Made by a program: the position numbers and the translations under genes
NCBI GenBank assembly: GCA_003567685.1
Contig: PWYW01000022.1
Location: 1 to 33,236 of the forward strand
DNA: 33,236 nucleotides
Source: Gammaproteobacteria bacterium
GTDB taxonomy: Bacteria > Pseudomonadota > Gammaproteobacteria > Xanthomonadales > Wenzhouxiangellaceae
Direction of reading: 5' to 3'
Shown here: positions 1 through 11,243 of the stretch, one piece after another
Position numbering within the stretch: position 1 is the first letter of the stretch
Layout of the letters: each line of letters begins with the position of its first letter
The notes under the pieces: generated by a model
What the model saw: only the letters and a program-made list of their open reading frames with translations
Told to the model about the DNA's origin: nothing
Databases searched by the model: none

Positions 1-1
1 A

Positions 2-78
2 GGGTGAGCTGCGTGTACATAGTCATCGTTGATCTCTCTTTGGACGGAAAGAAAAACGTCTATTCTCGCAGCTCGCCC
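2..78. repeat. Short inverted repeat at the left edge
   Basis: Bases 2-13 and 67-78 are inverted copies of each other with one mismatch (GGGTGAGCTGCG against CGCAGCTCGCCC), separated by 53 bases. There is no T-run, so a simple terminator is not supported. The rest of 1-191 shows no recognisable gene; it is the upstream region of the lipoprotein gene. The repeat may belong to whatever lies left of the window. Confidence 0.35.
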
Positions 79-191
79 ACTTTCTGGACTGGGGTGTCGC
101 ACTTAGTATATGAATCCGGGCTTCCTTTCAGTGACCGATCGAGGACAGTCTTCTAATAAGGCATAAAGACAGGGTTGAGGCTTTCCGGTCA

Positions 192-1187
192 ATGCATAGA
201 TCAGTGGTTTTGGCGTTTATCATCGTGTTGATTTTGGGCATGGCATCTTGTACTCGAGTTATCAAGAGCCCAGAGGTCCGTGAATACTTGAAGGTTGTTC
301 AACCAGGAGACAGCATGGTCGTTATCAAATATCGACCGGGGTTTCTGGTCGATCATGTAGCGGTACGATCCATTCTGTTCGGCCGCTCGTCGGAGGTCTT
401 GGGGCGGATAGTGCAAGCAGGCATTCATGAGTCGAGTGAGGCGGGCGTCACTTGGAAAATCAAGGCTCAGGAGGCGATCGCTGACAAGGTGGAAGATCAT
501 TGGGAGCTTGTAGAGAGCCACTTGGCCTCCTCGACGAGCGAAATTCAGCGAAGAAATCTGGTTGGGCGCGGCAGATTGGAGTTGACTCTGGTTCTTGTCG
601 ATCAGCAGGTTTCTGTTGATAGGATCAGAGGAGGGCGGGTTACCACGAGCCCGTCACTGACTTTTTATCAATTCCTTGATGTCAAAAGCCCTGAGGCCCT
701 GGAGTATTCGCTTATTCAGGCACTCGGCACGATTCATCATGAACTTGTTCACTTTGCCGCGCGTCGTCAGCTTTTGACTTTCGAGGGAGGCTCAAGCCGA
801 CGTGAGGCACTGAATGAGGAAATATTTGCCTACATCGTTCAGAGCTGTGTAAATTTCATGCTTCTCGATCGATTTCATGGTGCGAGGTTTCGAATTACGA
901 TAGATCTTGACCGCGCTGTGTTGGCCAATGCCTGCCAGGATCGGTCAGCGCTCGATGTTCCGAGTATGGCTGGTAGAGTCATAAGCTCTGATCTTTTGTA
1001 TTACGGTCTGGGTCAAAACAGCGAGTTGAGTAGAGACACATTGCATTTGGTGCTTGAGAATTGCGAACGAATTAGCCATAAACCTCAAAACTTCGTATCC
1101 TGGATAGAAAGCCCCGGCACAGACGACCAATTGGCTTTTCGAGAGCGTATGCGCGGAAGAGGCGTTTGTATCGATGGAAGGAAATAA
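192..1187 (+). CDS. Putative lipoprotein with a zinc-metalloprotease-like HELVH motif
   Basis: This predicted 331-residue protein is not a family I recognise. Residues 1-20 form a lipoprotein-type signal (hydrophobic stretch ending LGMASC, with Cys20 as the likely lipidated residue), so it is probably membrane-anchored in the periplasm. Residues 183-187 read HELVH, the HExxH zinc-binding motif, preceded by a hydrophobic helix; Glu205, Glu209 or Glu210 could supply a third ligand as in gluzincins. The rest has no domain I can name. Base composition is clearly poorer in GC than the neighbours (some lines near 43-55 %), which suggests horizontal transfer. It stands alone, with 290 gene-free bases after it. 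The start is the ATG that opens directly into the signal peptide. The protease call is inference from one motif and the location. Confidence 0.6.
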   Translation: MHRSVVLAFIIVLILGMASCTRVIKSPEVREYLKVVQPGDSMVVIKYRPGFLVDHVAVRSILFGRSSEVLGRIVQAGIHESSEAGVTWKIKAQEAIADKVEDHWELVESHLASSTSEIQRRNLVGRGRLELTLVLVDQQVSVDRIRGGRVTTSPSLTFYQFLDVKSPEALEYSLIQALGTIHHELVHFAARRQLLTFEGGSSRREALNEEIFAYIVQSCVNFMLLDRFHGARFRITIDLDRAVLANACQDRSALDVPSMAGRVISSDLLYYGLGQNSELSRDTLHLVLENCERISHKPQNFVSWIESPGTDDQLAFRERMRGRGVCIDGRK

Positions 1188-1478
1188 AGGGCGCTGCGCC
1201 CGATCCGTTGCGCCGATTTGGTGGGTCGTTATTGCTGAATCGTTGTTTATTAGAAGCGGAAGCCCTCAAGGTGGGGTATCCGTATCCGTTCCAAATGATT
1301 CAACGTATCCGAAAGCATGCGATACGATGGCTGTAGAGTTGTATTCACGAACGGCCCAACATGCATTTGAATAGCATCAGCCCGGAACCGAGCCTGGTCT
1401 TAACGGCCTTTGCGTGACATCTGGAACGCACGAAGAATTGAGGGTTATTATGAACTCTGAATTCAACGGGCTGGGTCT
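1188..1478. other. Gene-free stretch between lipoprotein and acyltransferase
   Basis: About 290 bases without a convincing gene. A small perfect hairpin (GGGCG-CTG-CGCCC, about 1190-1202) follows the lipoprotein stop but lacks a T-run. A 66-codon open frame overlapping the lipoprotein end (1174-1374) has no recognisable features. A ten-codon open frame, 1450-1482, starts ATG after a GAGGGTT-like ribosome site and overlaps the GTG start of the acyltransferase; it may couple translation. Confidence 0.4.
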
Positions 1479-2369
1479 GTGATTCGCCAACTGCTGACTG
1501 CCGGAGCGCTGCTCACGCTGATGTTGATCAACACCCTGGTGTTGATCGGCCCGATGATGCTGATTGCGTTAGCCAAGCTGCTGGTTCCCGGCAAGCCTTT
1601 CAAACAGGCCTGCTCGCGGGGTGTGATGTGGGTGGCCGAGACCTGGGCTGAAATCAACAAGAAAATCTTCGCCCTGTTGTTGCCCACGCGCTGGGATATT
1701 CGCGGTCGAGAGAACCTGAGCAAGCAATCGTCCTACCTGGTGGTGAGCAACCATCAAAGCTGGGTCGACATCCCCGCGCTGGTCGAAACGTTGAATAATC
1801 GCGCACCGTACTTCAAGTTTTTCTTGAAGAAAGAACTGATCTGGGTGCCGTTTCTGGGGCTGGCTTTCTGGGCGCTGGATTACCCCTTCATGAAGCGTTA
1901 CAGCAAGGCCTACCTGAAGCGTCATCCGGAGAAAAAGGGCGAAGACCTGGCGATTACGAGGCGCGCCTGCGAGAAATTCAAGGATCTGCCGGTCACCATC
2001 GTCAACTACCTGGAAGGCACTCGCTTTACGCCGGAAAAGCACGCTCGGCAGAACTCTCCCTACCGCCATCTGCTCAAGCCCAAAGCCGGGGGCCTGGCCT
2101 TTGCCCTGGCCGTGTTGGGAGAGCAGATTGATGCGCTGCTGGATATCACTATCGTTTATCCCGATTCACCCACCCCGGGTTTCTGGCAGCTGATCAGTGG
2201 CCAGGTCGATTCCGTCATCATCGATATCCAGACCCGTCCGGTCGAGCCCGAACTATGGCAGGGCGATTACGAAAACGACCCCGAATTTCGCGTATTCATG
2301 CAGCAGTGGGTGTCGGATTTATGGGCAGCGAAAGACCAGCGTATTTTAGAGCTAGGGGTTTCTCGCTAG
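1479..2369 (+). CDS. yihG: YihG-type 1-acyl-glycerol-3-phosphate acyltransferase
   Basis: A 296-residue membrane-bound acyltransferase of the PlsC/LPLAT superfamily, which moves an acyl chain onto lysophosphatidic acid in phospholipid synthesis. The N-terminus is hydrophobic (residues about 5-30). Motif I is present as NHQSWVD (the HX4D catalytic pair) and motif III as YLEGTRF. The tryptophan inside motif I, the following FFLKKELIWVPFLG segment and the roughly 300-residue length are typical of the YihG branch rather than of PlsC proper. The start is GTG at 1479; a ten-codon open frame from ATG 1450 overlaps it. The gene stands alone on the plus strand. Function of the superfamily is known; the exact substrate here is inferred. 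Confidence 0.85.
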   Translation: MIRQLLTAGALLTLMLINTLVLIGPMMLIALAKLLVPGKPFKQACSRGVMWVAETWAEINKKIFALLLPTRWDIRGRENLSKQSSYLVVSNHQSWVDIPALVETLNNRAPYFKFFLKKELIWVPFLGLAFWALDYPFMKRYSKAYLKRHPEKKGEDLAITRRACEKFKDLPVTIVNYLEGTRFTPEKHARQNSPYRHLLKPKAGGLAFALAVLGEQIDALLDITIVYPDSPTPGFWQLISGQVDSVIIDIQTRPVEPELWQGDYENDPEFRVFMQQWVSDLWAAKDQRILELGVSR

Positions 2370-2399
2370 CTATCAAGACATCGAGCATACCGATTTCCG

Positions 2400-2441
2400 A
2401 TTGACCGTTGGCGATTGGCGGTTGGCGGTTGGGGTTGGCGG
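2400..2441. repeat. Heptamer tandem repeat (DTTGGCG)n
   Basis: Four to five tandem seven-base units can be read: ATTGACC, GTTGGCG, ATTGGCG, GTTGGCG, GTTGGGG, then TTGGCGG. They lie about 30 bases after the acyltransferase stop and just before the regulatory region of the next gene. Imperfect units suggest an old or slowly changing array. Confidence 0.7.
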
Positions 2442-2465
2442 TCGTGACCCTTGATCGACTGACTG

Positions 2466-2481
2466 TGTGACATTTATCACA
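2466..2481. promoter_or_regulatory. Perfect CRP/Clp-type binding palindrome
   Basis: TGTGACATTTATCACA matches the CRP consensus TGTGA-N6-TCACA at all ten fixed positions, and the flanking G and C extend the symmetry to 18 bases (2465-2482). It is centred about 95 bases before the ATG at 2569, so an activator-type position relative to a promoter between 2500 and 2550 is possible. I could not pick a convincing -35/-10 pair. In Xanthomonadales the equivalent regulator is Clp; which protein binds here is inference. Confidence 0.75.
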
Positions 2482-2568
2482 CTTCGGCGATTTGCCCTGG
2501 AAAACGCTGGAAAACCCATGGCCGTCCGTCTACGCTTGACCTTCAGGTTTGGTTGACAGGTTTGTTCG

Positions 2569-4089
2569 ATGCGTTGGTTTCAGGCTGGAATTTCAGAGGT
2601 AATGTCCCACTTGGCCGGACGTCAATGGGAGCCTCTTGGCGTGACGATTGTTGCCGGCGTGCTGCTCTTTGGGCCGGTATCGCTGATGGCAGATGACGGG
2701 CCACAAGTGCCCGAGGTTTTGGCGCCGGCCCTTCTGACCGAGCCACACGGCTTTCAGCCAGGCCAGCTGATCTATCGAAACATCATCAATGATCGCACGA
2801 CCAATGTTGCTTATCACAACGGCAACGTATTTACCCACAACGTCACGGGAGTGGGTCGGCGTGCCTGGCGATGGGACGATTTGTCGGACGTTCAGTCGTT
2901 CGAGGAATTTGACTTTCCCGGTGGAATACCGCTGTTCAATGATCAGGGCAACCATGCCCATACCAAGATGGGCCCATGGCTGGGCGGTCGCTGGGGGTTC
3001 CAATTGCGCTATGAAGGGCCGGGTCTGAACGTTCGTGATGGCAATTTCCCGCCCGAGTGGCGTTTTCATCAGGAGCAATCCGGCACCCGTCACAACCTTT
3101 ACTGGCCCTGGGGACTGGTCTTCGATTGGGTGCAGTACGACAACCAGAACAATGGTGCCGTGATCTACCGAGCTGGCGAGCGCCTTTACGAATTCAATCC
3201 GCTCAACGAATACGGTGTCACGGGTAACGGCATCCTGTTGGGCAATATCCTGTTCATCACGTCTGATGAAACAGCCAACGGCATCCTGTCTTTCGACATC
3301 AGCGCGATCTTCAATGAACCACCGGCCCCCCCGGTGTTGCTGGACAAGCTGGCTGGCCCCTTCGGAGGCTACATTGCTGTTCCTTACAAGAATTACCTGA
3401 TTTTGAGCCGCCGAGTGGGCCGGACTGTTGATGTGATTGACAGCAGCGATCCAACCAACTTGACCTTTGTTACCTCGATTGATACCGGTGGGATCAATTC
3501 CGGCGTGCCCTACGTTCAGGCCCAGGACAACTACATCTTCACCCAAAGTCGCAAGATCAATATGGACACTTTTGAAATCGAGGTGTCCTTTGACGAAGAC
3601 GATATTGATCGTCCGCCAGGCAGTGTGCCGGGTGCTTTGGATATTTCCCAGTACATGCGACCGGTCGGGCCCTACGTGATTACCGGCGGCATGAATGCGA
3701 GCGGTCGGAATGGAGTGGGAATCTGGGTGCATCAGGAGGGTCCGGATTTACGGGCCCCTTATGTTGGGTGGCACATGCCGAGGCCCGGCCAGACCAACTT
3801 CCCGGTGGGTGCGCCGATCAGTTTGCTGATCCACAAGACGCTGGAAACCTTCACCATCGTCAATGGCGAGTCGATCATTCTGCGTGAATTGGGCACCACC
3901 GACCCGATAGATGCCTGGACATCCTTCGCGCATGATGGTGTCCTTACCCTGACGCCCATGGAGTACCTGGAAGCCGACACGATTTATGAGCTGGTGGCGG
4001 CATCAAGGATGCCGCTGGCAACGGCATCGAGCCCTACAGCTTTACCTTTTCCACCGGCAGCGCTACGGGTGGCAACCAGAGCCCGGTGA
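2569..4089 (+). pseudogene. N-terminal part of a giant secreted beta-propeller/cytochrome protein, ended by a frameshift
   Basis: This 506-codon frame is the front of a longer protein that continues in another frame. A signal sequence is visible (hydrophobic VTIVAGVLLFGPVSL, then LMADDG); translation may start at 2569 or at the ATG at 2602. Residues about 50-390 look like a secreted beta-propeller (repeated D/N-rich strands such as LSRRVGRTVDVIDSS). From about residue 398 an SbsA-type Ig-like (Big_5) domain begins (PGQTNFPVGAPISLLI ... LTLTPMEYLEADTIYELV). After codon GTG 3994-3996 this frame turns into nonsense, while the frame one base back reads GGIKDAAGNGIEPYSFTF, the expected end of the Ig domain. 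One lost G in 3994-4000 explains it. Either the gene is broken or the base is a sequencing error. Confidence 0.75.
3994..4001 (+). other. Frameshift site joining the two halves of the giant protein
   Basis: The sequence reads CTG GTG GCG GCA in the upstream frame. Adding one G after GTG (GTG GGC GGC ATC AAG) restores a continuous Ig-like domain and runs straight into the downstream frame, which starts with the same domain's last strand and a PKD domain. The site is a short G-rich run, not a classical slippery heptamer, so a one-base deletion or an assembly error is more likely than programmed frameshifting. Confidence 0.75.
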
Positions 4090-7000
4090 TTGAAGGTTTT
4101 TCGGCTTCGCCGTCTCGAACGGAAGCGGGTCAGACGGTAATACTGACCGTTGCGGCGTCCGACCCGGACGACGACCCGATGGAGTTTCGCTTCATTCCCG
4201 GCGATGGCTCGCCAGCAACGGAATGGTCCTCGGAAACAACGTTCAGCCATACCTACCAGAACGATGGGCATTTCGATGCGCGCGTTCAGGTGCGTGACAT
4301 CAAGCCTGATGGTTCAACCTCGCAGGTAACGGCCAACACGGTGATCACGATTGCGCCGCCGCCCGAGGTGTTCCCCACGCAGTCCAACCAGATTGCGCTG
4401 GATTCGAGCAACCGCCGGGTGTTCAATGTCAACCCCGACTCGGCGAGCGTAACGGCACTGGACGCCGATACCAACGCCATCCTGTTCGAAGTGTTGCTGG
4501 ATGCGGTGCTCGGCCTTCCCGATCAGACCCATGTTGATCCGCGCTCCATCGCTTTGGATAGCCAGGGACAGTTGTGGGTGGCTGCCTACGGCATCGACCA
4601 GGTCATTGTTTTGAATTCCGACAACGGGGCGCTGGTGCAGTCGATTGAACTGGGCTATGGTGCCGCTCCCATAGGCGTGCTGGCCAGCCCCACTGGCAAT
4701 GCCATTTTTGTATCGACTGAAGGACGGGCCAGCAGCAACCCCGGACACGGTCAGGTAATACGTTTTGCGACATCAGGCGCCGAAACCGGCAGAAGGGATC
4801 TTGGCCCAACGCCCCGTGCCATGGCCATGACCAGCGACGGTAACCGCCTGTTTGTTTCCCGTTTCATCTCAGACGAGAACCAGGGCAATATCTGGGAAGT
4901 CAATCCGAGCTCCATGGCGTTGACTCGCACTTTCAATCTTTATCGTGATCGCGGCGCGCGCGGTTTTGACAGTGGCTCCTCCGGAAAAGGCGTACCGAAT
5001 TACGTAGGTGGCCTGGCCATTTCGCCAGATAATGAGTGGCTGTGGTACGCCGCCACCAAGCCGAACACCCAGCGCGGTGCCTTCTTCCGCCAGGACACTG
5101 AATACAATCTGGATCTTACCCACGACTCTACCGTCAGACCCCTTGCCGGTCGCATCAACCTGATCAGCAACGAGGAACCCAACGTAGGCAACTGGTCGGA
5201 TGCCACCAACAATCCGGCCATTCGCATTGACCTGAATAACAGTGATTCGCCCTCATCCATCACCTTTTCGGACCGGGGCGATTATGTCTTCGTCACCCGG
5301 CAGGGCAACAACAGCGTGGCGGTCTTTGACCACCTTCGACTGCTGGACGGCGGGGTGCGCGCCACCATCTGGCGCATGCCGGCAGGCGCCGCGCCGCAGG
5401 GTATCTTGCTGGATCACGACACCGGCAACCTATTCGTCAACAATTTCATGGACCGCAGCCTGTCGGTTCATCCCATCGCCGGTTTCCTGAATGCCGGGGA
5501 TCGCACGCTTGACGAGGCGCAGATTGTCACGGCCAGCCGGGAATTTCTGTCGCCACCGGTACTGCTGGGCAAGCAGATCTTCTATCACGCGTCGGACCAG
5601 ATGAGCTTCGAGAATTACATCTCTTGCGCGAGCTGCCATTTCGACGGTGGCCACGATGGACGGACTTTCGATTTCACCCAGCGCGGGGAGGGCCTGCGCA
5701 ACACCACCGACCTGCGCGGGCGTAGCGGAATGGGCCACGGGAATGTCCATTGGACGGCCAATTTCGATGAAATACAGGATTTCATTATCGATATTGTCGA
5801 GCACCAGCTCGGCAGCGGGTTTCTCCCCGAGGGTGAGTTGCCCAATCCTCCGCTCGGTGCACCGAACTCGGGTCGCAGTCTCGAGCTTGATGCCATGGCT
5901 GCTTACGTGGCCTCGCTGGATGCCGACACGATTCCGCGCAGTCCTTTCCGGCAGGCCGATGGTTCAATGACGGCCGACGCGATGGCTGGGGAGGAGCATT
6001 TCCTGGCCCAGAACTGCGCCAGTTGCCATGACCCGTCATCGGGCTACACCGACAGCAGCAGCAACCCGGTAACTCTCCACAATGTAGGCACGCTACGCGA
6101 TAGCAGCGGTTTCCGCCTGGGTGAGACGCTGCCCGGCATTGATACGCCCACGCTGCTGGGCATTCATCACACGGCACCGTATTTCCATGACGGCTCTGCC
6201 GAAACGCTGGAAGAGGTATTCATCAAGGCCGGCGGGCGCAGGATCCAGGCCGAGGACGGACAGCTTTCGGGTCCGGAAGCCAGAATTCGTGAGGACATGG
6301 TGATCAACATGGACCACAGCGCCCATGGCACGGCCGTCCAGCTTCGCTCCCTCGGCGATGCGGTCACGTTTTCCCAGATCGATGGCGGACCGGGTGGTCT
6401 GGGCGCCGTCGAGCTTCGTTACGAGGCGGTGCACGAGCGTACCGTTCGGCTGGTCGTCAATGGCACCAGCTATGAACAGCTCGTGCCGGGTGCGGCGACT
6501 ACCCGACAATGGCGTCGCGTCTTTTTCAACGACGTTGAATTCAATGCCGGCACAAGCAATACGCTGCGAATCGAGCTGGCGGGCAATCCGGGAGCCGGAG
6601 GAAATCGCGGCTTTCAAGTCGATGACTTCACCGTGACCACTGCGGGTGATCGCGCCCTGGCCGAACCACACCGGCGGGTATTGAATATGCCGGCCACGCA
6701 GCGCCAGGAACTGATTGCCTACTTGCTGCAGCTGGATGGCTCCAGCCTCGGTGCCACACCAGAGCCGGTTGCGCCGTCCCCACTGACGCATCCGGTCTCC
6801 ATTGAAGTTGCCGAAGGCAATGGCGCGGCATTCTCGGGCTCATTTGCTGGTTTCCCGGCACCGTCCCTGCAGTGGCAGTTCCGCGCTAACCAGACTGATG
6901 CCTGGACTCCGATCAACGACCAAACGGGCAACCAGTTCACCATTTCCGCCGTCCAGCCTGCCGATGCCGGTTACTACCGCCTGGTGGCCAGCAACGAGGA

Positions 7001-7919
7001 GGGAACTGCGGCGAGTAATGCCGCCAGCTTGACCGTTTTGCCGCCCCCACCGCCGCCAACCGTCCCAGTTCAGGGACTTGTGGCCGAGTGGCTATTTGAA
7101 GAGCCCGACGGCAACACGGTCTTTGATACCGGTCCGTTTGAACATCACGGCACCCTGTCCAACCAGGGCGTCAGTCGCATTGAGGGTGTTGTGGGCGATG
7201 CGCTGTTATTTGACGGCGCCCATGCCAGTGTGGTGGAGTTGCCCAGCTTCGAGCTTTCCGGGCAGGCCGTGACCTTCTCTCTATTTGGTCGGGTGGACGC
7301 TCAGACTGTCGGCGACGCACGTTTCTTCGGTAAAGCTTTGGACTATCCGTCACAAAGCCATACCTGGATGCTGAGCACGCTGGACAATCGCCGGCTGCGG
7401 GCGCGTCTGCGGTTGGGCAACAACACCGTGGAGCTGATTTCGCCGAACAACGTCTTCGAGTTGGGTCAGTGGCATCATCTGGCGATGATCTATGACGGCT
7501 CGACCTTGCGCATTCTCGTTGATGGCGAAACGGTCGCTTCAACCAGCGCAAGCGGCTCCATCGCCCAACAACCGGACAACCCGGTCGCCATTGGTAATCA
7601 CCCGCAAGCGGGTGCTCGGTCGTTGAACGGTGCGATTGACCAGTTCAGGATTTATGACCGCGCCCTGACAGCCGATGAAATCGATGCCCTGGTCGAGGAG
7701 CTTCCGCCAGTGGAGGGTCCCGAGCCTCCGGCGAACGATCGCTTGTTCCATGATCGCTTCGAACCCATGGCCCTGCGATTGTCGCCGCTAGGACTGGTTC
7801 CCGGTGCGGGAATCTACGGATTGGTCTGGGCAGGCGAGGGGGCCATGCCGCATTGGTCCAGCAAGCGCTGCCAGGCCAGGATGTGGTTATGGATGGATTG
7901 GTCAAAGGCTTGCCAGTAA
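3997..7919 (+). pseudogene. C-terminal part of the giant protein: PKD, beta-propeller, di-haem cytochrome, CBM-like, Ig and LamG domains
   Basis: Downstream of the frameshift the protein runs about 1,306 codons; an ATG at 4086 gives 1,277 residues and that numbering is used here. Order: PKD-like domain (residues 1-90, SDPDDDPMEFRF), YVTN-like beta-propeller (about 95-470), and a MauG/cytochrome c peroxidase-like domain with two CASCH haem sites (Cys514-His518 and Cys644-His648). That domain is interrupted: after HDGSAETLEEVF a CBM6/35-like insert (about 716-855) appears before the expected closing helix AEPHRRVL...ELIAYLLQLDG. An Ig-like domain (about 893-985) and a LamG/concanavalin-like domain (about 996-1201) follow. 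A DRLFHDRFE motif ends at residue 1226; 51 extra residues after it overlap the opposite gene. Likely secreted or surface-bound redox protein; substrate unknown. Confidence 0.7.
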
Positions 7920-8869
7920 CCGGTTTCTGACTGGTCATCCAGCACCATGGTGAAATAGCTTTCCAGCGCGCCGCCAGGTGCTGCGTCGTGCAGCTGGCTC
8001 ATAGCCAGTAGCGGTGGCATCAGTTGCTGGCGGACTCGTTGGACGTCAGCCAGGTAGGGCTGGACGTGGCCGACGAAGACGGCAATAAACACGTTGTGCA
8101 TGATTTCCGACTGGCGGTTCGGGCGACCGGCGGGACAAAGCGGGCGCTCGTCCAGGCGCTGTTCGATCAGTCGGGTAGCGTCATTCAGGCGAGTGGTGAC
8201 GAGGATGGCGCTCATCAGCGCCTGGCCAGCCAACGGGTCGTTGTTCCAGCGCTGGTAGACCGGGTCGAGCGTCAGCACGTTCTGCTCAAGTTCACCGTCC
8301 AGCAGGCGGCTGATCAGCTCGTTCACCTGCTCGGCGTTGCGTGCGCTCAGGCTGGCCTGGTGAAGATCCGGCTGGATGGGCAACGGGCCGCGGGAGCGGG
8401 CGAAGTGACGCTCGATTTCGCGGTTTGCCCAGACCGCGTTCCAGGCCACCTCGGGCAAGGTCTGGCGCTTTTGCGCGGCGGCGTCTTCCAGTTGCTCGAC
8501 CAGCGATTCGCGCTCCAGCGTCTCGGCGCAGGTTTCGGCGGCCAGGATGAACCGGCGCTCGACATCCAGCCGGGTCAACGGGTGCGCAACCCGGCCCAGA
8601 ATTGAATTGCGCTCGCCGACCACGAACTGCACGTCACAGCCGTACAGGCCAAGAAAATCGATCATGCTGATGCTGATCGGCTCGACGTGGCGACTGCGCT
8701 CGCGTGCTTGCGGAAAGCGGGGCGCAGTGGGGATGCGGCTGGGTGCCTGCTCGACATCCAGCACCCGGGCCAGGCGCTCGTTGTACTCGTCCAGCATGGA
8801 TTCCGGCTGCGAGAAGGGGTCGCAGGCCGCGAGCAAAACAACCGCGATGATCAGGCAAATGGCACGCAT
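7814..8869 (-). CDS. DUF3080-type lipoprotein
   Basis: A 351-residue predicted lipoprotein. The signal ends in VVLLAAC with Cys16 as the lipidated residue. The following segment (MLDEYNERLARVLD, then ISMIDFLGLYGCDVQFVVGERNSILGRV) matches my memory of DUF3080, a gammaproteobacterial family of unknown function. The rest is mostly helical, with arginine- and glutamate-rich stretches. It is convergent with the giant cytochrome gene, and its last 106 bases overlap the end of that frame. It lies 100 bases after frmB on the same strand, behind a likely terminator, so it probably has its own promoter. Family assignment is from memory; no function is known. Confidence 0.75.
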   Translation of the reverse strand: MRAICLIIAVVLLAACDPFSQPESMLDEYNERLARVLDVEQAPSRIPTAPRFPQARERSRHVEPISISMIDFLGLYGCDVQFVVGERNSILGRVAHPLTRLDVERRFILAAETCAETLERESLVEQLEDAAAQKRQTLPEVAWNAVWANREIERHFARSRGPLPIQPDLHQASLSARNAEQVNELISRLLDGELEQNVLTLDPVYQRWNNDPLAGQALMSAILVTTRLNDATRLIEQRLDERPLCPAGRPNRQSEIMHNVFIAVFVGHVQPYLADVQRVRQQLMPPLLAMSQLHDAAPGGALESYFTMVLDDQSETGYWQAFDQSIHNHILAWQRLLDQCGMAPSPAQTNP

Positions 8870-8925
8870 GGATGCTCTCGTCAGGGGTGCCCAAATGCTG
8901 CCACCCGGTCAGCAACGACAGCGTC

Positions 8926-8957
8926 AAGAAGAAGGCCGGGCGGGTGCCTGTCCGGCC
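8926..8957 (-). terminator. Likely rho-independent terminator after frmAB
   Basis: On the minus strand GGCCGG (8957-8952) pairs with CCGGCC (8939-8934) around a 12-base loop, and is followed by TTCTTCTT (8933-8926). It starts about a dozen bases after the frmB stop, so it would end the frmA-frmB transcript before the DUF3080 gene. Confidence 0.55.
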
Positions 8958-8969
8958 CGGACTTTGCCA

Positions 8970-10987
<2,018 letters not shown>

Positions 10988-11197
10988 TCAGGGTTCGCGA
11001 CCGTCCGGCCCCGGTGCGGTGACCGACCAGATCAAGGCGATGATCCAGCCGATACCAAAAATCGGTAACAGCAAGACATTGACGGCAATCAGTTTGCCCA
11101 GGCTGGGGTGTTTGCGGTAAATGCCGATAAACGTGGGAATCAGCATGAACGGCAGCATGATGATCAGCGTAAGGATCAGTTCTTGCGGGGTCAGCAT
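10988..11197 (-). CDS. Small membrane protein of the superinfection-immunity type
   Basis: A 69-residue protein with two predicted membrane helices (about residues 8-26 and 36-61). The pattern PTFIGIYRKHPSLGKLIAVN followed by FGIGWIIALIW resembles the Imm_superinfect family named after phage T4 Imm, which is widespread in bacteria where its role is unknown. It sits 51 bases before frmA on the same strand and 46 bases after the ghrA-type gene, so it may share a transcript with either. The family call is from memory of the motif; a phage-defence role should not be assumed. Confidence 0.7.
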   Translation of the reverse strand: MLTPQELILTLIIMLPFMLIPTFIGIYRKHPSLGKLIAVNVLLLPIFGIGWIIALIWSVTAPGPDGREP

Positions 11198-11243
11198 GGC
11201 GAACGGTCGTGGGCAACAGGCCGTTATTTTGCCAGATGCCGCG

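Noticed and set aside
1174-1374. 66-codon plus-strand frame
   Set aside because: It overlaps the lipoprotein end and has no ribosome site, motif or signal.
3994-4001. Programmed -1 frameshifting
   Set aside because: No slippery heptamer of the X XXY YYZ type is present at the junction; a one-base deletion or error is simpler.
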